From NCBI RefSeq assembly GCF_025961315.1, contig NZ_JAOQNK010000001.1, forward strand, positions 124,001 to 188,000: DNA of 64,000 nt. Direction: 5' to 3'. The notes under the pieces were generated by a model, which was given only the letters and a program-made list of their open reading frames with translations, was not told the DNA's origin and did not search any database. This DNA is from Sphingobacterium kitahiroshimense. Its GTDB lineage: Bacteria > Bacteroidota > Bacteroidia > Sphingobacteriales > Sphingobacteriaceae. The position numbers and the translations under genes were made by a program. Below, piece by piece: positions 52,686 to 62,172 of the stretch (its first letter is position 1; every line of letters begins with the position of its first letter).

Positions 52686-53705
52686 ATGAAAAAACATATC
52701 GCTCATTCCATTTTAGAACTTGCCATCGTTTCAGAAGGCAGTACATTTGGACAGACATTACAGCATTCGCTGGAACTGGCTAAAGTAGCAGAAGCAAATA
52801 ATTATAAACGTTACTGGTTTGCGGAACATCATAATTCGGCTTCGGTAGGCAGCAGTGCCACTTCGCTATTAATTTTATATGTAGCCGAAAACACCAGTAA
52901 AATAAGAGTAGGGTCGGGTGGCATTATGTTACCCAATCACTCGCCTTTGATTATTGCAGAGCAATTTGGAACATTGGCGCATCTTTATCCGAACCGGATT
53001 GATTTAGGTCTGGGAAGAGCTCCGGGTACAGATACACTGACAGCTCAGGAGATCCGTTCGGACTTTATGAAAGCTGCGCACTCATTTCCTGCAGAAATTG
53101 AGAAAATTGAACATTATTTTTCAGAATCCAACAGTACGGGTAAAGTCAGAGCTCCGATCGCAGAAGGTGCTGATGTGCCGATTTATATTTTGGGATCAAG
53201 TACCGATAGTGCGCATCTCGCCGCTCGGAAAGGATTGCCTTATGCATTTGCAAGCCATTTTGCGACAGATCATTTAATATCGGCATTAAAAATTTACCGG
53301 GAAGAGTTTCAGTCTTCTGAAGTACTGGAGAAACCTTATGCGATTGCAGGTGTTAATGTGATTATTGCTGAAACGGATGAAGAAGCACAAAAATTGTTTA
53401 CATCAGTAGTCCGAATGTTTTTGGGTATCTTGACCGGAAATTCTCAACCGCTGCATCCACCAACAGAAATGACGGAGGATTTGCAGGATATTTTCCATCA
53501 TCCAAGTGTACATCAGATGCTGAAATACTCATTTGTGGGCACTAAGGAAGCTGTAAAAGCACAGACTAAGGCGTTCCTTGAGCAAACTCAAGTGGATGAG
53601 CTGATCGTCGTATCGACAATCTATGATTTCAAGGATCGAATCAAGTCGACCGAATTGTTTGCTGAAGTCATGAGCGAAATCAATGCCGATGATAGCACGG
53701 ATTAA
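52686..53705 (+). CDS. LLM-class flavin-dependent oxidoreductase
   Basis: 339 residues. Luciferase-like: LELAIVSEGSTFGQTLQHS, NYKRYWFAEHHNSASVGSS, GSGGIMLPNHSPLIIAEQFG, LGLGRAPGTD, YILGSSTDSAHLAARKGLPY. The GRAPGTD motif is that of the alkanal-monooxygenase-like (MsnO8) group. It lies 20 bases after the NtaA-type gene and 42 bases before HxlR, so all three are probably one transcript. Confidence 0.9.
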   Translation: MKKHIAHSILELAIVSEGSTFGQTLQHSLELAKVAEANNYKRYWFAEHHNSASVGSSATSLLILYVAENTSKIRVGSGGIMLPNHSPLIIAEQFGTLAHLYPNRIDLGLGRAPGTDTLTAQEIRSDFMKAAHSFPAEIEKIEHYFSESNSTGKVRAPIAEGADVPIYILGSSTDSAHLAARKGLPYAFASHFATDHLISALKIYREEFQSSEVLEKPYAIAGVNVIIAETDEEAQKLFTSVVRMFLGILTGNSQPLHPPTEMTEDLQDIFHHPSVHQMLKYSFVGTKEAVKAQTKAFLEQTQVDELIVVSTIYDFKDRIKSTELFAEVMSEINADDSTD

Positions 53706-53747
53706 CATTAACCTAATCAGCTTTTCATTATATTTAAAACTAAAACA

Positions 53748-54092
53748 ATGGCACAAAAAAAAGTTCACTGTGACTGTCTAGAAACCATAAGACCGGTGCG
53801 CGACACGTTGGATGTTATCAATGGTAAATGGAAAATACCTATTATTATATCCATTGGTGTCGGTAATGATCGTTTCACGGATATCCAGGAGAGTATTCCC
53901 GGGATCTCGCCCAAAGTTTTGGCAAAAGAACTGAAAGATCTGGAGCAGCATAAGCTGGTCAGGAGAATTGTTATCGAGGAATATCCGGTAAAGATCTCCT
54001 ACCAGCTGGAGGAATATGCCGATACGCTGACTCCAGTCATCTATGCACTGAAGGATTGGGGTATTAATCATAAGAAAAAGGTGCTGGAGTAA
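53748..54092 (+). CDS. HxlR-family transcriptional regulator
   Basis: 114 residues. Winged HTH of the HxlR type: CDCLETIRPVRDTLDVINGKWKIPIII in pieces, with the conserved Cys near the N-terminus, KVLAKELKDLEQHKLVRRIV and YQLEEYADTL. HxlR proteins respond to electrophiles or thiol oxidation. Its location after two flavin monooxygenases suggests that it controls them. Confidence 0.93.
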   Translation: MAQKKVHCDCLETIRPVRDTLDVINGKWKIPIIISIGVGNDRFTDIQESIPGISPKVLAKELKDLEQHKLVRRIVIEEYPVKISYQLEEYADTLTPVIYALKDWGINHKKKVLE

Positions 54093-54194
54093 TATTTTCT
54101 GAAGTTAAAAATGCTGCTGGCTATGATTTCCGTTTTTAACTGGATTATAAAATTATAGTTTTACATTTGAAACTAGTACTTCAAACCTTAACAT

Positions 54195-55205
54195 ATGAAA
54201 TCTAATTTATTGGCTTTACTTTGCTGCTTTGCGCTGATCATCTTTATTCATCCTGCATTTTCTCAGATTTCTGACAAGGATATCATCAAGGAACAGCAAA
54301 ATAAAAGTCTGAAGATCTTAGTTATATCGGATTTAAATGATAGTTATGGATCTACGACTTACAGTCAGGAAGTGTTGGATTTAGTGGGAAGTGTTTCAAC
54401 ATTAAAGCCAGATCTTATTTTGTGCGGTGGCGATATGGTTGCAGGACAAAAGAAGACTTTAACGAGAGAGGCTATTCAGGCTATGTGGAAGGGATTTGAT
54501 CAGGCTGTTCTGCAACCTATAAAGGCTTCTGGAGTACCATTTGGATTTACGATGGGCAATCATGATGCATCTCCCAATTTTGTGCTGGATCGTGAAGTTT
54601 CGGCATCATTTTGGGCTAATCATAAAGCTGATGTCAATCTAACTTTCATCGAGAGCAGTCATTTTCCGTATTACTTTTCTTATTTAAAAAATAATGTGTT
54701 CATTATTTCCTGGGATGCTTCATCATCTCAAATCCCAGATAAAGTGAAAAGCTGGATGAAGGAGCAGCTGGATAGCCCTGTGGCTAAAGAGGCGAGATTT
54801 AAAATCGTATTAGGTCACCTGCCTTTATATGCACTTGTTGAAAGTAAAAATAAACCAGGAGAAGTTCTGGAGCATGCTGATGAGACCTTGCAGTTTTTGA
54901 AAGAAAATCAGGTAGACCTGTATTTATCTGGTCATCAACATGTGTATTACCCTGCTAAAAAGGAATCGGTGATTTTATATCATAGCGGTTGTCTGGGTGG
55001 AGGGCCTCGTTCTTTATTGGGGCATCATGAGGCTCCATATAAGTCCTATGGCTTTATTGAAATCCCGAAAAATATAAAAAATAAGGGTTCGGTAAAAGTC
55101 AGCGCGATAAGAGCGGATGATAAGCATGAAGTTAAACTGGAAGATTTACCTGCTCAGGTTTCGGGATTTAACGGGAGCTTAAACAGAATCGACCTCTCGA
55201 AGTAG
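54195..55205 (+). CDS. Secreted calcineurin-like metallophosphoesterase
   Basis: 336 residues with a signal peptide (residues 1-23, ending AFS|Q). Metal motifs: VISDLNDSYG, GGDMVAG, TMGNHDASPN, VLGHLPLY and LSGHQHVYYP, complete for the family. It hydrolyses phosphate esters in the periplasm; substrate unknown. Monocistronic, with a strong terminator 7 bases after the stop. Confidence 0.92.
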   Translation: MKSNLLALLCCFALIIFIHPAFSQISDKDIIKEQQNKSLKILVISDLNDSYGSTTYSQEVLDLVGSVSTLKPDLILCGGDMVAGQKKTLTREAIQAMWKGFDQAVLQPIKASGVPFGFTMGNHDASPNFVLDREVSASFWANHKADVNLTFIESSHFPYYFSYLKNNVFIISWDASSSQIPDKVKSWMKEQLDSPVAKEARFKIVLGHLPLYALVESKNKPGEVLEHADETLQFLKENQVDLYLSGHQHVYYPAKKESVILYHSGCLGGGPRSLLGHHEAPYKSYGFIEIPKNIKNKGSVKVSAIRADDKHEVKLEDLPAQVSGFNGSLNRIDLSK

Positions 55206-55212
55206 TATAACA

Positions 55213-55250
55213 AAAAGACCTTTTCAGCCCATAGCTGAAAAGGTCTTTTA
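55213..55250. terminator. Bidirectional intrinsic terminator
   Basis: AAAAGACCTTTTCAGC / GCTGAAAAGGTCTTTT with a short loop, between the phosphoesterase and the end of the beta-glucan operon. Confidence 0.85.
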
Positions 55251-55303
55251 AATTATTGTGTTAGCTGTTATGTGCTCTATTATAGCTGTATAATAAATAT
55301 GAT

Positions 55304-57367
55304 CTAAGGTAATAGTTCATATACTCGGACGTAATCGATTTCAAAAACATTCGGAAATATCTTGTCATCAACTCCATGTTTACCGCCCCAATTTCCGCCG
55401 ATGGCTAAATTGAGCAGCCAGTGAAATTTTTGATCAAAGGGCCATTCGGCAAAGGTTTTATGTTCGTTTTCAACATAAAAAATCTCCTGATCATCGATAA
55501 ATCCTTTGATATATTCGGGCGTCCAATCCACACGGTACAGGTGAAAATCATCGGAAACACCTGCTACTTTTGTTGTTGCTGTTTTTTGGGTGTTGATATT
55601 GTGGTTATAAGCTTTGGTATGGGTGGAGATATGGAGCACATCCTGATCGTACCCCACGTGTTCCAGGATATCGATCTCCCCTGAGTTGGGCCAGTTGCCA
55701 TAGGTTGATGCTGTCGGTAGCATCCAGATCGCAGGCCAATTGCCTCGTCCTCGCGGTAATTTTGCACGGGCTTCAAAGCGGCCGTACAGGAAATCACCTT
55801 TATCTTTGCTCACTAATCGGGCAGAAGTGTAAGGTTTACCACCTTTGCTTTCTTTTAAAGCTTTGATTTTTAAGACCCCTTTACCGACAACTGAGTTTTT
55901 TAGCGAAGATGCAACATAATACTGATCCTCATTATTGCCCCAGCCGTTATATTTTGAACCTACATCATACGACCATTTGGTCGTGTCGGGTAAGCCCTCA
56001 TAATTAAATTCGTCGGCCCAGACAGGTTCAGTCGAAAAGCGGTAGGCATTTTTCTGGGTTGATGAAGCACTTGTATTTAACTTTTTAGCTGTTACGTAAA
56101 AAGGGATGTTGGCCGTAGCTACGTTGTTGTGACCATCGGAAACATAGACAAACAACCGGTATGCGCCTTCTTCTGCAGGAGCTGTGAGCTGTGTGTGCTG
56201 CTGCCCCTCATCTGCCACACGTCCTGGGATAGCCTTCGGTCTTTCTTCACGGTCACCACCTTCTTTCAGGTCGGTACTTTCGTGCAGAAGCTCCCAGCGT
56301 GTCGTTAACTTGTCGCCATCCGGATCGCTTACAGACACAGCAACGGGATAAGTTTTACCCGGTTCGACATAAACAAAGTCAGCCGCCTTTTTTCCATCTA
56401 ACAGGAGGGACGATACATGTGGAGAACGGTTTTCAGGCCATTTTTTTGACCAGAGGTATTGCATCACATCGACCACTTCGTTTTCTTCACCAGCTTCGGT
56501 GAACAGTCCGTACCAGGTGGGGGTGCGCTCTTGTTTCTGACCCCATAAGAAAACATAAGACCCTAAGCAGTTTTTGTCTGTGCCGATAGAGGCCTCATAA
56601 CGGCTTTTGTAGACCGCCGCTTTTTCACTGCTGTTCTCTTCTATGGAAGCAGACCAAGGTGTCTGTGTCACCTCCCAGTGCCCTGTAGGCCCCCATTCGG
56701 TCACGATATAAGGTTTAGTCCAGCCGACACTTTTAATCTGTTGCGGTACGGACGCGAGACCTCCGTATACCTGAACAGCGATCAGATCGATAGCCGGACA
56801 TTTCTCCTGAATATAATCAAATTCCTTTTGGTTGATCCCTGCCAACATGGTTGTCACCAAGTGATTAGGGTCTAGTTCATGAATCATTACTGCAATCGCA
56901 TTGACCGCATCCCATACCTTGGGATTGCTGTAATGGAGGTTCAGTTCATTGCCGATTCCCCAGGCTAAAAGCGCTGGATGGTTTCGGTACTGCAGGACGG
57001 TCTTACGGATGCCCTCCAATTGTTGCGCTACCTGTTCGGGGTTGCTGTAGTCAAATCCATGTCTTTCGGCCCGTACATCTAGTCCTAAAGTCACGGTAAG
57101 TCCCAAGCGATGGGCATCGTCCAATATTTTTCCCGCATTGTGCGGGTTCCAAGTACGTATGGAGTTACCTCCATACGCTTTTAGACGATCCATATAATTG
57201 CTGCCACCGGCGCCTTTGATAAAATACGGCTGACCGTCACGCTTGATGGTGTAACCATCGTTTTCTTTAGCGATGACGGTTTTGACGGGTTCGTTGTCCT
57301 GCGATACCGCCAGCTGTACGTTGAAAAGGAGCAGGGAACATAAAATTCCTGTTTTTATATGCATCAT
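55304..57367 (-). CDS. Bicatalytic GH-A (GH2-like) plus GH16 beta-glucanase
   Basis: 687 residues with a signal peptide (about 1-23). Residues about 35-310 form a clan GH-A barrel: IRTWNPHNAGK, AWGIGNELNLHYSNP (Glu 141 acid/base) and YIVTEWGPTG (Glu 224 nucleophile). A linker beta domain follows (about 315-430). Residues 445-687 are GH16: EPVWADEFNYEGLPDT, GNWPAIWMLP and GEIDILEHVG (Glu564, Asp566, Glu569), ending FEIDYVRVYE. The GH16 part looks like a laminarinase-type endo-beta-1,3-glucanase; the barrel could trim the product. Last gene of the SusC-SusD operon. Confidence 0.92.
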   Translation of the reverse strand: MMHIKTGILCSLLLFNVQLAVSQDNEPVKTVIAKENDGYTIKRDGQPYFIKGAGGSNYMDRLKAYGGNSIRTWNPHNAGKILDDAHRLGLTVTLGLDVRAERHGFDYSNPEQVAQQLEGIRKTVLQYRNHPALLAWGIGNELNLHYSNPKVWDAVNAIAVMIHELDPNHLVTTMLAGINQKEFDYIQEKCPAIDLIAVQVYGGLASVPQQIKSVGWTKPYIVTEWGPTGHWEVTQTPWSASIEENSSEKAAVYKSRYEASIGTDKNCLGSYVFLWGQKQERTPTWYGLFTEAGEENEVVDVMQYLWSKKWPENRSPHVSSLLLDGKKAADFVYVEPGKTYPVAVSVSDPDGDKLTTRWELLHESTDLKEGGDREERPKAIPGRVADEGQQHTQLTAPAEEGAYRLFVYVSDGHNNVATANIPFYVTAKKLNTSASSTQKNAYRFSTEPVWADEFNYEGLPDTTKWSYDVGSKYNGWGNNEDQYYVASSLKNSVVGKGVLKIKALKESKGGKPYTSARLVSKDKGDFLYGRFEARAKLPRGRGNWPAIWMLPTASTYGNWPNSGEIDILEHVGYDQDVLHISTHTKAYNHNINTQKTATTKVAGVSDDFHLYRVDWTPEYIKGFIDDQEIFYVENEHKTFAEWPFDQKFHWLLNLAIGGNWGGKHGVDDKIFPNVFEIDYVRVYELLP

Positions 57368-57370
57368 GAT

Positions 57371-58921
57371 TTATCTGAAATTAGGGTTAGCATCGATCTG
57401 CGTTTGCGGTATAGGCAATGATTCACTCACACCAGGAATAAATTTAGCGCCAAATACTTCTTTTGCTTTACCGGTACGGACCAGGTCATTGAAACGTTCA
57501 CCCCACCATTCACAGGCAAATTCTGCTCTGCGCTCGTCTAATATCTGGTTTAGCGTCACATTGGCAATAGCACCCAATTTAGCCCTTTCGCGTACCAATC
57601 GGAACGGTTCGTCGCCATTTTGTCCTTTCCGTACTTTTGCTTCCGCATTTAAAAGCAGTACATCTGCATAACGTAAGATACGAACATTATTGTTGGCGCC
57701 ATATTCCATACGTCCTTCGGTCATCTGTGCTTTTGGAAGATACGCTTTTCCGTTGAAATATTTGATACCGAATGGATTGCCATAGACCACATCACCGCTC
57801 GGGGTAGTAACCGAAGTAGCAGGATTACCGTTGATGCCACAGTACTGAATCGTGTTTTTCAAGCGTTCAACATCGCCACGGTTCGTTAGGAAATCGACAA
57901 TATTTTGAGATGGCGGTACCCAGCCCGCTCCGGAGATGGGACTTCCTTTTTGATCGCCCGACGGTCCCTGCCACCTAAAGAATGTTCCCCAGTCTACTCC
58001 GGGACGTACAATATCGCCTGTACCTACGCCAAAATCAGAATATTGCAGTTCAAATAGGGATTCATTGGCCAGTTTTCCGGGAAGCTTAAAGAGCTCGTAG
58101 AGGTTTGGATATAAGGAGAATTTATTGCTCGCAATGATCTTATTGGTCGCATCCAAGACTTCTTCCCAATGCGGACTGCTGTTATCATTACCGGCAAGAT
58201 CTGCTGCGGCTTTGGCTTTGAGGAGCAGTGCCGTATATTTGGTCACGGCACCGATATGGATGGACTGATTCGGACGTGCATCTTCCAGTGCTTCGATGCA
58301 TTCATTCATTTCGGCAATGATAAATTGTCTTACTTGGGCCGCAGTGCTTTTTTCGATGGTTGCCAGGCGTCCAATATTTTCACTGTCGATCAAGATAGGC
58401 ACGTTTCCGAACAGGCGGGAGGCCATCAGGTGGGCGTATGCACGCAGAAAACGGACCTCCGCTTTGTATTGCTTATTGAGGTTGAGGTCTTTGCTGTTGC
58501 CGGCCGATATTTTTGCCGCGAAATTATCCAGTTCGATCAGGGCATTGTTGGCCGCGATGACCAGGCTGTAATAACTGATCCACGATTGGTTCAGTCCCCA
58601 GTACGACTGCACGGTTACATCGTTCTGGAAGTTTTTGATGGCCATGAGTTCCGGATTATCATTGGGGCTGGGAGCAGCCTGCAGGTAATCATCATCGCGC
58701 ATGCAGCGGATGGATAGATCGATCCAATGGACCAGGTTGTCATCGGCTGCCGAGCGGTATACGCCAGAAACGGGGCCATACATAAGCGCAGGGTTGCTGT
58801 AATCGATTTCTTCCGAACGCTGCTGGTTTTCAAGAGGCTTGTCCAAAAACTTTTTACAGCTCGTCATGGATAACGGTACTGCTATACAGCTTGCTATGAG
58901 GATATATTTAAAGGTATTCAT
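57371..58921 (-). CDS. SusD/RagB-family surface lipoprotein of the beta-glucan locus
   Basis: 516 residues. Lipobox MTSC (Cys 22), then KKFLDKPLENQ. The SusD helices (RFLRAYAHLMASRLFGNVPILID) and the C-terminal block (RRAEFACEWWGERFNDLVRTGKA) are clear. It binds oligosaccharide at the cell surface for the SusC barrel. It lies 24 bases after SusC and 3 bases before the glucanase. Confidence 0.96.
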   Translation of the reverse strand: MNTFKYILIASCIAVPLSMTSCKKFLDKPLENQQRSEEIDYSNPALMYGPVSGVYRSAADDNLVHWIDLSIRCMRDDDYLQAAPSPNDNPELMAIKNFQNDVTVQSYWGLNQSWISYYSLVIAANNALIELDNFAAKISAGNSKDLNLNKQYKAEVRFLRAYAHLMASRLFGNVPILIDSENIGRLATIEKSTAAQVRQFIIAEMNECIEALEDARPNQSIHIGAVTKYTALLLKAKAAADLAGNDNSSPHWEEVLDATNKIIASNKFSLYPNLYELFKLPGKLANESLFELQYSDFGVGTGDIVRPGVDWGTFFRWQGPSGDQKGSPISGAGWVPPSQNIVDFLTNRGDVERLKNTIQYCGINGNPATSVTTPSGDVVYGNPFGIKYFNGKAYLPKAQMTEGRMEYGANNNVRILRYADVLLLNAEAKVRKGQNGDEPFRLVRERAKLGAIANVTLNQILDERRAEFACEWWGERFNDLVRTGKAKEVFGAKFIPGVSESLPIPQTQIDANPNFR

Positions 58922-58945
58922 AAGATTAGAAAGTAAGGTTAAAAA

Positions 58946-61900
58946 TTAAAAGGAAACTTTGACGCCTAGGCTGTAGGTGGATGCAATTGGATATACATTG
59001 GCATCAAATCCCATTTCCCCGATTTCCGGTGTAAAACCATTGTATTTGGTAAACATAAAAGGTCGATCTGCCGTAACGAATATGCGGGTTGGCATTTTCG
59101 GGAAGTCAAAACTATAACCTAACTGAATATTTTGTACGCGGAGGTAAGCGCCACTTTCGACAAAGAATGAACTTGCCTGTAGGTTCCATGAAGCCACCGA
59201 ACCTGCTGCCGATGGATGGGTGTTGCTTGTTCCTTCACCTGTCCATAGTTTATCAACAAAGGCTGCATCCACATTCATCTGATTGTATTTTCTGCGCATA
59301 GCCCGGTTGAGGTTATGGATTTTATTGCCACTCACCCCTTGAAAGGCGACGCTTAGGTCAAACTTTTTGTAATCGAATGCCAAGTTGAAACCATAGGTGA
59401 TCTTTGGCAGGTAGTTTCCGAGATTGATACGGTCGTTTTCATCCAGTTCGCCATTATTATTCTGATCCTTATACTGGAGATAACCCGGTAAAATAGGGGC
59501 GTTTGGATTTTGCTGATTGTATGCCTTTGCGATCGGATCGGCATCGATCTGCGCCTGATTTTGGTACACGCCTGCTACTTCATAACCATAGTAAAAGTTG
59601 ATGGGTTCGTTGATCTGGATTCTGGCCGGAAATTCTGCTGACCATTCCGGAAAGCCGTTCATGATATTCTCAAGTCCGCCCAGATTTTTAACGGTATTTT
59701 TCAATGTCGTTACATTTCCGCCAATGGAATAGCCCAATGCACCGACTTTATCTTTCCATTGAAGGGAAAGCTCCCATCCGCTGTTGGCGACACTGCCCCA
59801 GTTTCCATATACACGGTCCCACGAAAATGGAATAGGTCTGCTGAAGGCAAGATCATGGGTTGTTCTGTGGTAATAGTCTAATGTACCGCTCAGACGGTTG
59901 TTCAACAAGGCAAAATCGATACCGCCATCCCATTCTTCCACCACTTCCCAACGGACCTGTGAAAAGAACCTGCCAACACGGTATCCCGGAATACGGGTTC
60001 CGTTAGTACTGCCCTCACTACCAAAGATGCCTGAGAAATTGTTTCCGGAATATACGGTTGCATAGCCTGCATTGGGCTGGATACCGTCATTGCCCAGTTT
60101 ACCCCAGCTTCCACGGAGTTTCAGTTGATTGAAAAGCTTTTGGTTTTCCATAAACTTCTCTCTGGTCAGCACCCATCCTAAACCCACAGATGGGAAATAG
60201 CCCCACTTGGTCTGGTATTTGGAACTTCCGTCCGCACGGAAGGTAGCGGTCAATAAGTATTTGTTGTCATAATCGTACGTTCCTCTGGTAAAATAAGATA
60301 TTCCCGCGTTTCGAGAACCCCTTTCACCATATCCCGTGGCCGATCCGATTCCCTGAGCACCAACACCAACATACCAGAACTCTTCCGAGTCAGGTACATC
60401 ATTGGCCTGTACCCAGGTTTCACGCCAGCGGTCTTCACGTGTTGACTGTCCCAGGAGGACTGACCAGTGGTGTTTGCCAGCTTCATCTTTATACGTCAGT
60501 AAATTATCTAAGATGTAGTTGTTGTTACGGGCCTGTGCCGAACGCAGGAAAGAACGGTCATTTCGCTGGTCGTTATCGATGTAATAGATTGGGTTATAGC
60601 CGATGTTATGCGTTGATTGATAGCGCTGGCTAAGCTGTGATTTGAATGTAATTTTATCTTTCCATAGTTCTGCCTCTACATAGAAACTAGGCAGGATCTG
60701 AAATCCTTTAGTCTGATTGTTTCTGTAGAAGGCTGTAGCGATCGGATTGTTGTACCAAAATCCTGACTGCATACCGATGGCGGTACTGGAACCGAACTTT
60801 TCAGGTTTTGAAAGTTCGATGGACGGATCGTAAACAGGGTATAAAGGCGATGCAAAATACGCCTGACGGAAAGCGGCATTATCGGGATGATAGGATTTAA
60901 AATTATTTAAATGTGCCATAAACCCAACTTTCAGCCAATCTGTAACCTTAGCATCGGCCTGCATGCGCATATTAAACTTCTGATTGTTGTTTTTAGCATC
61001 CATGATGCCTTCTTGTTTGACGTAGTTGAGACCAAAGGCATAGGTAATTTTTTCACTGCCGCCCATGATATCCACATTATGGTTCATAATGAGTGCTTTT
61101 GAACGCAATAGTTCATCGAACCAATCGGTATCCATGGCCGGATTAGTCTCAGTACCACCATATTTTTCAACTGATTTTTTGACAAAGGCACCATTTCCGG
61201 TCGCATTGGCATAGTTGGCATACTGTTGTGCATTGGCCATTTTTAAGACATTGGTCGGGGTCTGAAAGCCTGCAAATCCATTGTACGTGACGCGCGATTT
61301 CATATTAAGACTTCCTTTTTTGGTTGTCACGAGGATAACCCCATTTGCGGCACGGACACCATAGATGGCAGCACCGGATGCATCTTTTAAGATGGAGATA
61401 TCGGCAATGTCATTGGGGTTTAGGAAATCAATGTTATCCATAAACATCCCATCGACAACATACAGCGGGCTTTCATTGTTGAATGAACCTACACCGCGGA
61501 CGCGCACGGAGGGTGTTGATCCCGGAGCTCCCGAGCTGACAACCTGTACACCTGCAACGGCACCCTGAAGGGCATCCATCGAATTTGAAACCGTACGTTT
61601 GGCCATATCCTGCATATTAACTGTCGCAATAGGTGCTGTTAAATCCCCTTTGCGCTGTGTACCGTAACCGACTACCACGACTTCATCCAGATTAAAATCG
61701 GCTTTAGCCTTTAATTGGATGTTGACGGCATTGCCGGTGATGGCGACTGTTTTGGTTTCATAGCCCAAAGAAGAGACGGTCAAATAACTGGTGTTTTGGG
61801 GAATAGTGAGGGAGAAATCTCCGTTCTCGTTGCTGCTTGTTCCAATTTTGGAACCTCCAGATAAGGTAATGCTTGCCACTAGCGGAATCCCCAGTTCATT

Positions 61901-61999
61901 TGTGACTTTACCTGTAATCGTTCTGCTCTGTGCACTTACCGTATGGGTAAGACAAGACAGAAGAGCAACACTTGCCATGATGCTAACATTATTTTTCAT
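58946..61999 (-). CDS. SusC/RagA-family TonB-dependent transporter of the beta-glucan locus
   Basis: 1017 residues from ATG 61999, which gives a signal peptide (NNVSIMASVALLSCLTHTVSA|Q); a longer frame to 62080 would put 27 residues before it. A carboxypeptidase-like domain (ITGKVTNELGIPLVASITL) is followed by the plug (VVVVGYGTQRKGDLTAPIA, SMDALQGAVAGVQV, VRVRGVGSFNNESPLYVVDG in pieces) and a barrel ending SLGVKVSF. It imports beta-glucan oligosaccharides in the outer membrane. Confidence 0.96.
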   Translation of the reverse strand: MKNNVSIMASVALLSCLTHTVSAQSRTITGKVTNELGIPLVASITLSGGSKIGTSSNENGDFSLTIPQNTSYLTVSSLGYETKTVAITGNAVNIQLKAKADFNLDEVVVVGYGTQRKGDLTAPIATVNMQDMAKRTVSNSMDALQGAVAGVQVVSSGAPGSTPSVRVRGVGSFNNESPLYVVDGMFMDNIDFLNPNDIADISILKDASGAAIYGVRAANGVILVTTKKGSLNMKSRVTYNGFAGFQTPTNVLKMANAQQYANYANATGNGAFVKKSVEKYGGTETNPAMDTDWFDELLRSKALIMNHNVDIMGGSEKITYAFGLNYVKQEGIMDAKNNNQKFNMRMQADAKVTDWLKVGFMAHLNNFKSYHPDNAAFRQAYFASPLYPVYDPSIELSKPEKFGSSTAIGMQSGFWYNNPIATAFYRNNQTKGFQILPSFYVEAELWKDKITFKSQLSQRYQSTHNIGYNPIYYIDNDQRNDRSFLRSAQARNNNYILDNLLTYKDEAGKHHWSVLLGQSTREDRWRETWVQANDVPDSEEFWYVGVGAQGIGSATGYGERGSRNAGISYFTRGTYDYDNKYLLTATFRADGSSKYQTKWGYFPSVGLGWVLTREKFMENQKLFNQLKLRGSWGKLGNDGIQPNAGYATVYSGNNFSGIFGSEGSTNGTRIPGYRVGRFFSQVRWEVVEEWDGGIDFALLNNRLSGTLDYYHRTTHDLAFSRPIPFSWDRVYGNWGSVANSGWELSLQWKDKVGALGYSIGGNVTTLKNTVKNLGGLENIMNGFPEWSAEFPARIQINEPINFYYGYEVAGVYQNQAQIDADPIAKAYNQQNPNAPILPGYLQYKDQNNNGELDENDRINLGNYLPKITYGFNLAFDYKKFDLSVAFQGVSGNKIHNLNRAMRRKYNQMNVDAAFVDKLWTGEGTSNTHPSAAGSVASWNLQASSFFVESGAYLRVQNIQLGYSFDFPKMPTRIFVTADRPFMFTKYNGFTPEIGEMGFDANVYPIASTYSLGVKVSF

Positions 62000-62040
62000 G
62001 CTTGCTGAATTAAAAAATTTAGGAATGTTTATAATTAGCT

Positions 62041-62048
62041 CAAAATTA
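62041..62048 (-). promoter_or_regulatory. Candidate -7 box of the SusC operon
   Basis: TAATTTTG on the minus strand fits TAnnTTTG. It lies 42 bases before the SusC start; the upstream -33 box is weak, as expected for a promoter that needs an activator. Confidence 0.4.
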
Positions 62049-62078
62049 GATTTAGATGGGCATAAGTTAAATTTAAAC

Positions 62079-62099
62079 ACTACTTCATTACTACTTCAT
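62079..62099. promoter_or_regulatory. Direct repeat ACTACTTCAT x2, 11-bp period
   Basis: ACTACTTCAT at 62079-62088 and 62090-62099, one helical turn apart, just upstream of the candidate SusC promoter. Such tandem sites usually bind a dimeric regulator on one DNA face. Confidence 0.5.
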
Positions 62100-62134
62100 G
62101 TTGCGTTAATGCGTTTAAAATCGCTATATTTGGG

Positions 62135-62154
62135 GTACGTCAATTGTACGTCAA
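62135..62154. promoter_or_regulatory. Direct repeat GTACGTCAA x2, 11-bp period
   Basis: GTACGTCAA at 62135-62143 and 62146-62154, separated by TT, in the divergent region between SusC and the sensor gene, 19 bases before the sensor's start. It is a likely operator shared by both genes or an autoregulatory site. Confidence 0.5.
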
Positions 62155-62172
62155 CCCTTATAAACAGTTTGT

